This document shows positions 9,133 through 17,062 of a DNA stretch of 64,000 nt, one piece after another. Numbering within the stretch: the first letter of the stretch is position 1; every line of letters starts with the position of its first letter. The stretch comes from Alteraurantiacibacter aquimixticola. Its GTDB lineage: Bacteria > Pseudomonadota > Alphaproteobacteria > Sphingomonadales > Sphingomonadaceae. Under the pieces are notes generated by a model. It saw only the letters and a list, made by a program, of their open reading frames with translations, was not told the origin of the DNA and searched no databases. Location of the stretch: NCBI RefSeq assembly GCF_004965515.1, contig NZ_SSHH01000001.1, positions 1,329,004 to 1,393,003 of the forward strand, read 5' to 3'. The translations under genes and the position numbers were made by a program.

Positions 9133-9704
9133 TTCTCGAGAGCCTCCAAGATACGGTTCACCGCCGCGCCATGCGGGCCGGCATCGCTCATCACGTGAAT
9201 TTGCGCCTGGCTGTAGAAAGGCTCACGCTCGGCCTTCATCGCCTCCACCTTCTCGCGCACGTTTCCGCCGCGCAGCAGCGGGCGCTTGTCGTTGCGGCTG
9301 ACGCGTTCGACCAAAGTATCGACATCGCTGTCGAGCCAGATGGTCAGTGCCTTCTTGCGAATAGCCTCGCGCGTCTCATCCTGCACGAAAGCGCCGCCGC
9401 CCGTTGCGATCACCGATTTCCCGCCATCGAGCAGGCGCGCGATCACCCGGCGCTCTCCATCACGGAAATAGGCCTCGCCAAACTGGTCGAAGATTTCCGC
9501 AATCTCCATCTGCGCGGCTTCCACGATCGCATCGTCGGCATCGTGGAAGGGCAGCGAAAGCATCTGCGCCAGCTTGCGGCCGATGGTCGATTTGCCCACG
9601 CCCATCATCCCCACCAGCACCAATGGCCGGTCGATCCGGGCGGCGATTGCCTTGACCCGTGCATCGTCGGGCCCCTGTCCCGCGGATGGTTGCGCGTTGT
9701 TCAT
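9123..9704 (-). CDS. aroK: Shikimate kinase
   Basis: The enzyme phosphorylates shikimate with ATP. The 193-residue product has a Walker A loop GMMGVGKST at residues 32-40, an acidic substrate-binding segment FHDADDAIVE, the GGGAF shikimate-binding loop and the lid region RPLLRGGN. The first ~25 residues are a poorly conserved extension, so a slightly later start cannot be excluded. It is the first gene of aroK-aroB, and the start codons of aroK and the downstream plus-strand gene are separated by a short divergent spacer. Confidence 0.95.
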   Translation of the reverse strand: MNNAQPSAGQGPDDARVKAIAARIDRPLVLVGMMGVGKSTIGRKLAQMLSLPFHDADDAIVEAAQMEIAEIFDQFGEAYFRDGERRVIARLLDGGKSVIATGGGAFVQDETREAIRKKALTIWLDSDVDTLVERVSRNDKRPLLRGGNVREKVEAMKAEREPFYSQAQIHVMSDAGPHGAAVNRILEALEKCL

Positions 9705-9784
9705 TGCCGTTGGGCCTATAATTGCGCTAACCGCCGGTGCAAGTTTGCTGAGCCTGCTATCGACGGGCCGGGATCGAGGAATTG

Positions 9785-9925
9785 GTGTCGAAACGCCTGA
9801 TGAGTGTCATGATCGCCCTTGCCGTTCTGGCCGCCGCCGTGCTGGCGCTGGCCTGGTATGATGGCGGGCGAGAGGAGCAGCGACTGATCGTGGAAGAAGT
9901 GCAATTGCCGGAGCCGGGTGAATGA
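9785..9925 (+). CDS. Small single-pass membrane protein (46 aa)
   Basis: A short frame lies between aroK and the large secreted protein. With a GTG start at 9785 it encodes 46 residues: a basic N-terminus (VSKRL), one hydrophobic helix (MSVMIALAVLAAAVLALAW) and an acidic tail ending in EVQLPEPGE. GAGGA at 9776-9780 sits four bases before the GTG, whereas the internal ATG at 9800 has no ribosome binding site. The stop overlaps the next start as ATGA (9922-9925). Coupling, membrane topology and start signal together support a real gene. Function is unknown, although it probably serves with its downstream partner in the envelope. Confidence 0.65.
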   Translation: MSKRLMSVMIALAVLAAAVLALAWYDGGREEQRLIVEEVQLPEPGE

Positions 9926-11760
9926 AGCGCATGCTGATGCTGGGGGGCGCCGCGCTGGCGCTTTCCTCCTCGCTGGCCATGGCCCAGCCCGAAGACCTGC
10001 TGCCTGATATCTTCAATGATCCGCCTCCTGCGGCGCCAGCGCCTACGCCAACCCCCAGGGCGCAGCCGGCCCCGGGACCGGCTCCGGTGGCGCCAGCTCC
10101 GGGGGAGACCTCTGCGCCGGTGATACAGCCCCTCCCGGGTGACGCACCCCCGACGCCTGCTATCGCCGATATCGATCTGCCTGCCAATTTCCCTTCGCTG
10201 GCTGAGCTTGAGGAGATGGACGAGAGCGAGATCAACGAATTGCTGGGCCTGCGCCCCAAATTCGACGTGCCGCCCATGGCGCGCCGGGCGATGGAGCGCA
10301 TCGGCGTCATCTCCAGCAGCGAGGGCGGCTTTCCGTCGCGCGCCCTGGCCGGGCAGCCCGCCGCGCTGGTCCGATCGGCTCTCGAAGGAACGCGTGGGCC
10401 GCTGGTTTCCCGCTGGGGGCACATCCTGCTGCGCCGCACGCTGGCGAGCCGCATGGACGCGCCAGACGGCATGGACCCGGCCGAATTCGCCGCCCTGCGC
10501 GCCGCTCTCCTCAACCGGATGGGCGAGGTGCGCATTGCCCGCTCGCTGGTGCAGGACGTCGATGGCGGCAATTACACGCCCGAGCTGAGCGCAGCGGCCT
10601 TCACCGCCTTTGTCGAAACCGGCGACCTGTTGGGTGCATGCCCGATCTCGCGCCTGCATTCCGAGCATCTGGAGAGTGGGGAATGGACCCTGACGCAGGC
10701 GATCTGCGATGCTTTCAGCGGTGAAGAACGCGCCGCCGACCGTCGCTTGCAGCGCGCACTGGGCACGGGTGAGGCGGAAGAGATCGATGTGCGCCTGGCG
10801 CAGCTTTTCGCCGGCGCCGCCGGTGATGGCGGGCGCGGCGTGACGATCGAGTGGGACGGTGTGGACGAACTCACCCCGTGGCGGCTCGCGATGGCCCGCG
10901 CCCTCGGCACCGAATTGCCGGATGCCCTGCGCGCCGATGCGCCTGCGCGCTTCGACCTGTTCGAGGCGACGATCCCGGCCACGCCGCTTCCCCAACGCGT
11001 GCAATCCGCCGACCGAGCCGCCGAACGCGGAATCCTGTCCGCGCGGGCGATGGTCGATCTCTATTCGCAACTTTACGCCAGCGACGCGGTGGAGGCGGGT
11101 GAGCGTGTTCCCTCCGTGACCCTGCGCGAAGCCTATGTCGCAGAGGACCCGGCCGCGCGGATCGCAGTGATGCGCGGATTGTGGGGCGAGGATGTCAATT
11201 ACGGCCGCATGGTGCTGACCGCCTATGCCGCCGCGCGCCTTCCCGCCACCGAAGCGCTGGCGGGCGACGCCGGCCCCGTTCTCGCTTCCATGCTCAGCGC
11301 TGGTCTCGATGCCAATGCGATGCGCTGGGCCGATGTGGTCGAGGAAGGATCGCTGGGCTGGGCGCTACTTGCACTCGCCAATCCGGCGAGTGGAGCGGTG
11401 GATGAAGGCGCTTTCCGGACCTTCGCGTCCGACGATAGCAGCGCCGAATCGCGCAAGACACAGTTCCTGCTGGCAGGGCTTGCCGGGCTGGGCCGGCTCG
11501 ACAATGCGGTTGTCGGGGAACTGGCTGGTGACCTTGGCATCGATTTCAACCGCCAGACCGCGTGGAGCGAGCGGATCGGACAGGCCGGGCGCTATCGCAA
11601 CCAGGCGCTGGTGGCGCTGCTGGCGGGTGTCGGCATGCAGGGCGATGGCTGGCACCGGATGACCGCGCGGCACCTCTACCATATCGTCAGCGCGCTCAAC
11701 GCCGCGGGCCTTTCCGCCGAGGCGCGGATGATCGCGGCGGAGGCAGTGGCGCGGGGTTAG
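9922..11760 (+). CDS. Large secreted protein of unknown function
   Basis: This 612-residue protein has a clear Sec signal peptide with a cleavage site after AMA (residue 21). A proline/alanine-rich linker spans about residues 33-75. The remainder is an alanine-rich, mostly helical region built from many short helices such as AAALLNRMGEVRIARSLV and MVLTAYAAARLPATEAL. It may be a solenoid or TPR-like fold, but no repeat unit is certain. It should be periplasmic. It is translationally coupled to the 46-residue membrane protein and is followed 34 bp later by xerD. I recognise no named family. Confidence 0.75.
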   Translation: MKRMLMLGGAALALSSSLAMAQPEDLLPDIFNDPPPAAPAPTPTPRAQPAPGPAPVAPAPGETSAPVIQPLPGDAPPTPAIADIDLPANFPSLAELEEMDESEINELLGLRPKFDVPPMARRAMERIGVISSSEGGFPSRALAGQPAALVRSALEGTRGPLVSRWGHILLRRTLASRMDAPDGMDPAEFAALRAALLNRMGEVRIARSLVQDVDGGNYTPELSAAAFTAFVETGDLLGACPISRLHSEHLESGEWTLTQAICDAFSGEERAADRRLQRALGTGEAEEIDVRLAQLFAGAAGDGGRGVTIEWDGVDELTPWRLAMARALGTELPDALRADAPARFDLFEATIPATPLPQRVQSADRAAERGILSARAMVDLYSQLYASDAVEAGERVPSVTLREAYVAEDPAARIAVMRGLWGEDVNYGRMVLTAYAAARLPATEALAGDAGPVLASMLSAGLDANAMRWADVVEEGSLGWALLALANPASGAVDEGAFRTFASDDSSAESRKTQFLLAGLAGLGRLDNAVVGELAGDLGIDFNRQTAWSERIGQAGRYRNQALVALLAGVGMQGDGWHRMTARHLYHIVSALNAAGLSAEARMIAAEAVARG

Positions 11761-11794
11761 GGCCATCTCCGCGGCAATCGACACTTTCCTTGCC

Positions 11795-12643
11795 ATGCTT
11801 GCCGCCGAGCGCGGTGCTGCTGCCAATACGCTCGCTGCCTATCGCCGCGACCTCGAAGGAGCGGAGGAACTGCTGGGCGACCTGCTGACGGCGGATCGGG
11901 CGCAGCTGGGTTCGCTGGCCGGGAAGTGGGTGGACCTCGCCCCCTCCAGCGTCGCGCGCAAGAGTTCCGCCTTGCGCCAGTTTTACGGCTTCCTCGTCGA
12001 TGAAGGGATGCGCCGGGACGATCCGTCGCCTGCTTTACCGCGCCCTGCCGCGCGTCGTCCGCTGCCAAAGATCCTGACGCATGCGCAGGTGGAAGCGCTG
12101 TTCGAACGCGTTGAGCTGGAAGCCGAAAGCGGCAGGCCGGAGGCTTTGCGCAACCTCGCCCTCCTCGAATTGCTCTACGGCTCGGGCCTCCGGGCGAGCG
12201 AACTGGTCGCGCTACCGCTCTCCGCGGTGCCGCGCGATGCGCCGTTCCTGACCGTCACCGGCAAGGGCTCGCAGCAACGCATGGTTCCCGTGTCGCGCCG
12301 GGCGCAGGCGGCAATCGCGCGATGGATGGAAGTGCGCACGGGAGATGCCCCCTTCCTCTTCCCCTCGCGCAAGACGCATCTCAGCCGCATCCGGCTTTAC
12401 CAGCTGGTGAAGGAGCTTGCGATTCGCGCCGGGCTGGACCCGAAAAAGGTCTCTCCCCACGTGCTGCGCCATGCCTTTGCCACGCATCTGCTGGAGGGCG
12501 GGGCGGACCTGCGCGTACTGCAGACACTGCTCGGCCACGCCGATATCGCCACCACGCAGATCTATACGCATGTCGATTCAGCGCGATTGGTTGCACTTGT
12601 AAACGAGCGACATCCTCTTGCAGGTCGCGCCCGGTCCGGTTAG
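11795..12643 (+). CDS. xerD: Tyrosine recombinase XerD-like
   Basis: XerD with XerC resolves chromosome dimers at dif during division. The 282-residue product carries the full catalytic set: Arg133 (GLRASEL), Lys157 (TGKGSQQ), His222 and Arg225 ([19 protein letters not shown]), His248 (LLGHADI) and Tyr257 (IYTH). The N-terminal SAM-like core-binding domain begins abruptly. The reading frame continues upstream with conserved-looking sequence (ISAAIDTFLA), yet holds no ATG, GTG or TTG before an in-frame stop at 11729-11731. The start is therefore either this ATG or a rare codon such as ATC at 11765. XerC cannot be fully excluded. Confidence 0.88.
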   Translation: MLAAERGAAANTLAAYRRDLEGAEELLGDLLTADRAQLGSLAGKWVDLAPSSVARKSSALRQFYGFLVDEGMRRDDPSPALPRPAARRPLPKILTHAQVEALFERVELEAESGRPEALRNLALLELLYGSGLRASELVALPLSAVPRDAPFLTVTGKGSQQRMVPVSRRAQAAIARWMEVRTGDAPFLFPSRKTHLSRIRLYQLVKELAIRAGLDPKKVSPHVLRHAFATHLLEGGADLRVLQTLLGHADIATTQIYTHVDSARLVALVNERHPLAGRARSG

Positions 12644-12653
12644 CGCGATTGCC

Positions 12654-13613
12654 ATGATTTCCTATCTCGAATTCGAAAAGCCCGTCGCCGCGATCGAAGC
12701 AAAGATCGCCGAACTGCGCACCGCCGCCGGTGAAGATGGCGATGTCGACATTTCGCCGGAACTGGCGCGGCTCGAAAAGAAGAGCGCGGAGCTGCTCGCC
12801 AGCACCTATGCCTCGCTCTCGCCGTGGCAGAAGACGCAGGTGGCCCGGCACGGCGCGCGCCCGCATTTTCGCGACTACGTCCAGCACATGTTCAGCGACT
12901 TCACGCTGCTGGGCGGTGACAGGCTCTACGCCGATGACGAAGCGATCATGGGCGGCCTAGCGACGATCGACGGGCGCAAGGTCATGCTGATCGGGCACGA
13001 GAAGGGCTCGGACACCGAAAGCCGCATGCGGCACAATTTCGGCATGGGGAAGCCGGAGGGCTATCGCAAGGCGATCCGCCTGATGGAAATGGCCGACCGC
13101 TTCGGCCTGCCGGTGGTGACGCTGGTGGACACGATGGGCGCCTTTCCCGGCATCGAGGCCGAAGAGCGCGGCCAGGCCGAGGCCATTGCCCGCTCGACCG
13201 AAGCCTGCCTGGCGCTGGGCGTGCCGATGGTTGCGGCCATTGTGGGCGAGGGCGGCTCAGGTGGCGCAGTGGCGCTGGCGAGCGCCGAGCGCGTGCTGAT
13301 GTTCGAACATGCAGTCTATTCGGTGATTTCGCCCGAAGGCTGCGCCTCCATCCTCTGGCGCACCGCCGAAAAGGCACCGCAGGCGGCCGAGGCAATGAAG
13401 ATGACCGCGCAGGACCTGATGGGCCTGGGCGTGATCGATCGGATCGTGCCCGAGCCCGTGGGCGGCGCGCATCGCGATCCCCCGGCAGCGGCTGCCTCTC
13501 TGGCACAAGCCATTGGCGAAGAACTGGACGCGCTTGCCGGCAAGGATGCGGATACTTTGCGCGCGATGCGGGAGGAACGCTTCCTGGCGATCGGCGAAGG
13601 ACTCGCTCGCTAG
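12654..13613 (+). CDS. accA: Acetyl-CoA carboxylase carboxyltransferase subunit alpha
   Basis: AccA forms, with AccD, the carboxyltransferase that transfers CO2 from biotin to acetyl-CoA, the first committed step of fatty acid synthesis. The 319-residue product begins with the typical [11 protein letters not shown]. It contains [12 protein letters not shown], the [14 protein letters not shown] segment and the oxyanion-forming [11 protein letters not shown]. The ATG at 12654 is chosen over the longer frame from 12618, which overlaps xerD and does not match the family. It lies 10 bp after xerD on the same strand and is probably co-transcribed. Confidence 0.96.
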   Translation: MISYLEFEKPVAAIEAKIAELRTAAGEDGDVDISPELARLEKKSAELLASTYASLSPWQKTQVARHGARPHFRDYVQHMFSDFTLLGGDRLYADDEAIMGGLATIDGRKVMLIGHEKGSDTESRMRHNFGMGKPEGYRKAIRLMEMADRFGLPVVTLVDTMGAFPGIEAEERGQAEAIARSTEACLALGVPMVAAIVGEGGSGGAVALASAERVLMFEHAVYSVISPEGCASILWRTAEKAPQAAEAMKMTAQDLMGLGVIDRIVPEPVGGAHRDPPAAAASLAQAIGEELDALAGKDADTLRAMREERFLAIGEGLAR

Positions 13614-13705
13614 CGAGGCGGAACGAAAGCCGTTCCAACGAGTTGCTTTCAGAGGGATATCGGGCCAGTCATGGGTTCCGATAATGGTCGTACTGGGAGC
13701 CCTTG

Positions 13706-15190
13706 ATGCCTTCTATCCGCAAATCGCAATTCACACGTCTGGCGCTGGCGAGCGCAGCATCGCTGGCCATGGCGGCCTGCGCCACGATACCTGGTGCCAA
13801 CATCGCCCCGGGCTCTCCCATCACCGCGGCTGAAGCGCAGCAGGGGGCTGAGTATCACCCGCAGTTCATCGCCGAATTCGGTGGCGAGATGAGCGGGCCC
13901 TACGCGTCCTATGTCGAGGATGTGGGGCAGGGGATTGCCGTGCAGTCGGGCCTCGCCACTTCACCCGATGCCTTTGATGTGACGTTGCTCAATTCCTCGG
14001 TCAACAATGCCTTCGCGGTGCCGGGCGGCTATGTCTATGTCACCCGCCAGCTCGTTGGCCTGATGAACAATGAGGCGGAGCTGGCCGCTGTCCTGGGCCA
14101 CGAGATTGGCCACGTCGCTGCGCGCCATTCCGCCCGCCGGCAGGCAGCGGCGCAGCGCAACCAGCTGGGTGGCCTCGGCATCGCGATCCTGTCCAGCGTG
14201 CTGCTTGGCGACAGCCCGCTAGGCGACACCATCGCGCGCGGTGCGCTGCAGGGCTCGCAGCTGCTGACGCTCAGCTATTCGCGCAACCAGGAGATCGAGG
14301 CCGACAATTTGGGCGTGCAGTATCTCACCCGCGCCGGATACGATCCGCGCTCGATGGCAACGCTGCTGCAGAGCCTGGCGGCGCAGAACTCGCTCGATGC
14401 GCAGCTGCAGGGCCGCGACAATGCGACGATCCCGGAATGGGCCTCGACCCACCCTGATCCGGCAAGCCGCGTGCAGAACGCGCTGGCGCAGGCCGGCGGC
14501 GGCACTGGCGTGGTCAATCGCGAGACCTTCATGCGCCGCATCGATGGCCTGATCTATGGCGACGATCCCGCGCAGGGCATGATCGAGGGAAGCGATTTCA
14601 TCCACCCCGAATTGCGCCTGCGCTTCACCGCGCCGCAGGGCTTCTACATGGTCAATGGCACGCGTGCGGTATCGGTGAACGGCGATGCCGGGCGTTCGCA
14701 GCTGACCACCGGGCCGTTCGACGGCAATCTCGACAGCTATGTCCGCGCGGTCTTCCGCGCACTGGGCGGGGACCAGCAGCAGATCGCCCCTGATTCCGTG
14801 CAGCGGGCCAACGTCAACGGCCTTCCCGCCACCTATGGCACTGCCCGCGTGAACAATGGGCAGCAGCAGGTGGACGTGACTGTCTTCGCCTATGACTTCG
14901 GCAATGGCCAGGCGTACCACTTCCAGTCGATCACGCCTGCGGGCCAGGCCGGGACTTTCAACGGCATGTATAATTCCATGCGCCGTATCAGTTCGGCAGA
15001 GGCCGGGCAGGTAGTTCCGCGCCGGATCGACATCGTCACCGCAGGCCGCAGCGACACGGTTGCCACGCTGGCGCGCCGCATGGCCTATTCCGACGGGCAG
15101 GAAGCGCGCTTCCGGGTGCTCAATGGCCTGTTTGGCGATGCCACGGTGGTGCCGGGCCGCGAATACAAGATCGTCGTTCGCGCCAACTGA
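13706..15190 (+). CDS. M48-family metallopeptidase, outer-membrane lipoprotein type
   Basis: The 494-residue product has a lipoprotein signal (LAMAAC, lipidated Cys25), so it should be anchored in the periplasm. The zinc motif HEIGH (His132, Glu133, His136) and the downstream EIEAD helix at 196-200 define an M48 peptidase like the BepA/LoiP quality-control proteases. After the catalytic domain comes a second domain (RLRFTAPQGFYMVNGTRAV onward). The C-terminus has LysM-like character (TVATLARRMAY). The ATG at 13706 follows GGGAG by about six bases. A strong terminator lies 18 bp after the stop, so it ends its transcript. Confidence 0.88.
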   Translation: MPSIRKSQFTRLALASAASLAMAACATIPGANIAPGSPITAAEAQQGAEYHPQFIAEFGGEMSGPYASYVEDVGQGIAVQSGLATSPDAFDVTLLNSSVNNAFAVPGGYVYVTRQLVGLMNNEAELAAVLGHEIGHVAARHSARRQAAAQRNQLGGLGIAILSSVLLGDSPLGDTIARGALQGSQLLTLSYSRNQEIEADNLGVQYLTRAGYDPRSMATLLQSLAAQNSLDAQLQGRDNATIPEWASTHPDPASRVQNALAQAGGGTGVVNRETFMRRIDGLIYGDDPAQGMIEGSDFIHPELRLRFTAPQGFYMVNGTRAVSVNGDAGRSQLTTGPFDGNLDSYVRAVFRALGGDQQQIAPDSVQRANVNGLPATYGTARVNNGQQQVDVTVFAYDFGNGQAYHFQSITPAGQAGTFNGMYNSMRRISSAEAGQVVPRRIDIVTAGRSDTVATLARRMAYSDGQEARFRVLNGLFGDATVVPGREYKIVVRAN

Positions 15191-15207
15191 GCCAGATATG
15201 TCAACGC

Positions 15208-15243
15208 AAAAGGGCGCCGCCAGCAATGGCAGCGCCCTTTTTT
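15208..15243 (+). terminator. Rho-independent terminator after the M48 peptidase gene
   Basis: A ten-base-pair stem (AAAAGGGCGC at 15208-15217 with GCGCCCTTTT at 15232-15241) encloses a loop that can form a small inner hairpin. It runs directly into six T residues. Position and structure are those of an intrinsic terminator. Confidence 0.87.
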
Positions 15244-15269
15244 CGTGCCCGCCAACTATCCGCTGCGGG

Positions 15270-15303
15270 CAAAAGAAAAGGGCGGCAGGTTTCCCTGCCG
15301 CCC
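15270..15303 (-). terminator. Rho-independent terminator of the Flp pilin gene
   Basis: GGGCGGCAGG at 15280-15289 pairs perfectly with CCTGCCGCCC at 15294-15303. Read on the minus strand the stem is followed by TTTTCTTTT. It lies 37 bp downstream of the pilin stop. A second small hairpin (GACCCC/GGGGTC, 15318-15333) sits between it and the gene. Confidence 0.8.
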
Positions 15304-15339
15304 CTGTCTTTTGCTCAGACCCCGTTCGGGGTCACGCCA

Positions 15340-15513
15340 TTAGGTGTTGGCGTTCGAGAGCTGCTCAGACACCTTGTTGAAGGTGGTGTTCAGCTCGTTG
15401 CCAACGCCCTGCAGGGCGGTGATGGCAGCAACAGCGATCAGAGCGGCGATCAGGCCATATTCGATGGCGGTCGCGCCTTCTTCGTCGCGCAGCATGTTCT
15501 TGAAGAAAGTCAT
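15340..15513 (-). CDS. Flp/Fap-type pilin (copy 1, 57 aa)
   Basis: A short type IVb (Flp) pilin precursor, likely the structural subunit of Tad-type adhesive pili. The 57-residue sequence has a short leader (MTFFKNMLRDEEG), the processing junction G/ATAIEYGLIA with the conserved Glu and Tyr of Flp pilins, one hydrophobic helix and a short polar tail. AGGAG lies six bases before the ATG. It is followed by its own terminator and is a paralogue of the pilin gene 102 bp upstream on the same strand. No tad secretion genes are in the window, so the assembly machinery must be encoded elsewhere if these pilins are used. Confidence 0.9.
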   Translation of the reverse strand: MTFFKNMLRDEEGATAIEYGLIAALIAVAAITALQGVGNELNTTFNKVSEQLSNANT

Positions 15514-15615
15514 GTCAGTCTCCTGGTTTTCAAGTCTTCGGTACCCGATCCGATCGGTTCCCCGGCTTCGGACACTCGCAGGTCTAAGATCGAAAGATTG
15601 ATAAAGTCCTAAACT

Positions 15616-15795
15616 CTATCGAGCGTTCGAAACCGCTGTCTGGACGCGATCCCACATCGCCATTGCCGAATTGCCGAAAGCGGTCATCCCGCCGATCATC
15701 GCGATAACGATGAGCGAAGCGATCAGGCCATATTCGATAGCCGTGGCACCCTGTTCGTCCTTGAGCAGGTTGAAAAAGGTCGTTGTGGCAGACAT
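15616..15795 (-). CDS. Flp/Fap-type pilin (copy 2, 59 aa)
   Basis: Second Flp-family pilin precursor, 59 residues, with leader MSATTTFFNLLKDEQG, then ATAIEYGLIASLIVIAMIGG and a tail ending in VQTAVSNAR. It shares the GATAIEYGLIA processing block with copy 1, but the distal helix and tail differ, so the pair may be a major and a minor pilin. The start at 15795 is chosen because AAAGGA is suitably placed; an upstream in-frame ATG at 15804 lies directly against that purine block. It is divergent from the Nudix gene. Confidence 0.88.
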   Translation of the reverse strand: MSATTTFFNLLKDEQGATAIEYGLIASLIVIAMIGGMTAFGNSAMAMWDRVQTAVSNAR

Positions 15796-15873
15796 TGAAC
15801 GCATCCTTTCAAGATCGGATGCTCACTATTTTTGGCCACAATTCCTAACGAAAGGTTGAGAGAGGCTCTTCAA

Positions 15874-16275
15874 GTGGAAAAAAACCCGACATGGATGCCG
15901 GTCGTGGCCCTCGCCCTGCGCGATCAATCCGGCCGCCTGCTGCTGCAGAAAAGGCCTCCGCACAAGCACCATGGCGGGTTATGGGAATTACCCGGCGGAA
16001 AGGTAGAAAGTGATGAATTTCCGCGACTTGCGCTGACACGTGAAATTGCGGAAGAACTCGCGATCACGATCGATCCGGCGTCGCTTACGCCCGGCCTTTT
16101 GGCCGACGAAGGCGAGTTTGGCGCAACTGTACTGTTTGTTTACGATTGCAGCCGCTGGAGCGGTGAAATTCGTCCGCTGGAGCATCAGGAGTGGGGCTGG
16201 TTCACATTTGCCGAGGCGGGCGAACTGCCGCTGGCGCCAATGGATCGCGACCTCATAAAAAGAATGGCGCAATAG
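15874..16275 (+). CDS. mutT: MutT-like Nudix hydrolase
   Basis: Predicted nucleoside-triphosphate pyrophosphohydrolase that may sanitise oxidised dGTP. The 133-residue product has a Nudix box GKVESDEFPRLALTREIAEEL (about residues 42-62) that fits Gx5Ex7REUxEE, and MutT-like QKRPPHKHHGGLWELPGG just before it. The GTG at 15874 is preferred over upstream in-frame TTG codons because GAGAGAGG ends eight bases before it and the N-terminus then matches MutT length. The family has many substrates, so 8-oxo-dGTP is an inference from closeness to MutT. Confidence 0.85.
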   Translation: MEKNPTWMPVVALALRDQSGRLLLQKRPPHKHHGGLWELPGGKVESDEFPRLALTREIAEELAITIDPASLTPGLLADEGEFGATVLFVYDCSRWSGEIRPLEHQEWGWFTFAEAGELPLAPMDRDLIKRMAQ

Positions 16276-16320
16276 CTATTGCCAAGCTTGGCCAGCCCCC
16301 CTATGTGGCGCCCTCCAAGC

Positions 16321-16397
16321 GCGCCCGTAGCTCAGCTGGATAGAGCACCAGACTACGAATCTGGGGGTCAGAGGTTCGAATCCTTTCGGGCGCGCCA
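16321..16397 (+). tRNA. tRNA-Arg (anticodon ACG)
   Basis: A complete cloverleaf: acceptor GCGCCCG (16321-16327) pairs with CGGGCGC (16387-16393), followed by G and an encoded CCA. The anticodon stem CCAGA/TCTGG encloses loop CTACGAA with anticodon ACG at 16355-16357, and the T-loop is TTCGAAT. The ACG anticodon is normally edited to ICG and reads CGU, CGC and CGA. Confidence 0.97.
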
Positions 16398-16398
16398 T

Positions 16399-16438
16399 TT
16401 TACAGGCCGTCTCCGCGAAAGCGGGGGCGGCCTGTAAA
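16399..16438 (+). terminator. Hairpin terminator after tRNA-Arg
   Basis: TTTACAGGCCG just after the tRNA CCA pairs with CGGCCTGTAAA, with an inner CCGC-GAAA-GCGG hairpin. The T tract after it is short (GTTTC), so strength is uncertain, but placement directly after the tRNA supports the role. Confidence 0.6.
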
Positions 16439-16569
16439 GTTTCTGGCCCGGATTCGGTTGCCCGGCCTCCTCTCAACCCACCACCTCTTTTAGTCCATTC
16501 GTCGCGGAAATCCGGAACGCGTGCGCGTCCCATCCATTGATTCGCCAAACGCAATCAAAGGAAGAGCCC

Positions 16570-17058
16570 ATGAGCACGACCGATATTTTTGCCCGACTGA
16601 AGGAAGACCACGACAGCCATCGCGCGCTGCTCGACAAGCTCGAGGAAACGCATGGCGAGAGCCAGGAGCGCAAGGAGTTGTTCGAGCGCTTCACGCTGGA
16701 AGCGAAGAGCCATGCAGCCGCCGAGGAGCAGGCGCTCTATTCAACGATGATGCGCAAGCCCCCGACCACGGACGAGACGCGCCACTCCGTCGCCGAGCAT
16801 CACGAGATCGAGGAAATGCTCAACGACCTTGCCGCCACCGACATGTCCTCTGGCGCCTGGCTGACCAAGTTCAAGCAGCTCAAGCACGATTACCTGCACC
16901 ATATCGATGAAGAGGAAGAGGACCACTTCCCCGATTTCGAGAACGAGCTTACGAATGAGGACGAGCAGCACATGCGCGAGGTCTTCGATCGCCGGAAGAA
17001 GGCGGAAAAGGCCGATGCCAAGGTGACGCCGGAAAAGATGGAAGACGCCAAGGAATAG
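16570..17058 (+). CDS. Hemerythrin (HHE) domain protein
   Basis: A 162-residue, highly charged, all-helical protein with the HHE metal-binding pattern: DHDSHR at the N-terminus, HAAAEEQALY, AEHHEIEEML and HHIDEEEEDHF. Such domains bind a di-iron centre and act in oxygen, NO or redox handling; the ligand is unknown here. The ATG at 16570 follows GGAAGAG and gives the usual N-terminus. The C-terminal tail is lysine/glutamate-rich. The phospholipase D gene starts 4 bp after its stop, so the two are probably one transcript. Confidence 0.87.
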   Translation: MSTTDIFARLKEDHDSHRALLDKLEETHGESQERKELFERFTLEAKSHAAAEEQALYSTMMRKPPTTDETRHSVAEHHEIEEMLNDLAATDMSSGAWLTKFKQLKHDYLHHIDEEEEDHFPDFENELTNEDEQHMREVFDRRKKAEKADAKVTPEKMEDAKE

Positions 17059-17062
17059 GTAT

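Noticed and set aside
15844..15862. CtrA-like half-sites (CTAA-N7-TTGA) near the divergent pilin/Nudix promoters
   Set aside because: Both half-sites deviate from TTAA-N7-TTAA, and the match is no better than expected by chance.
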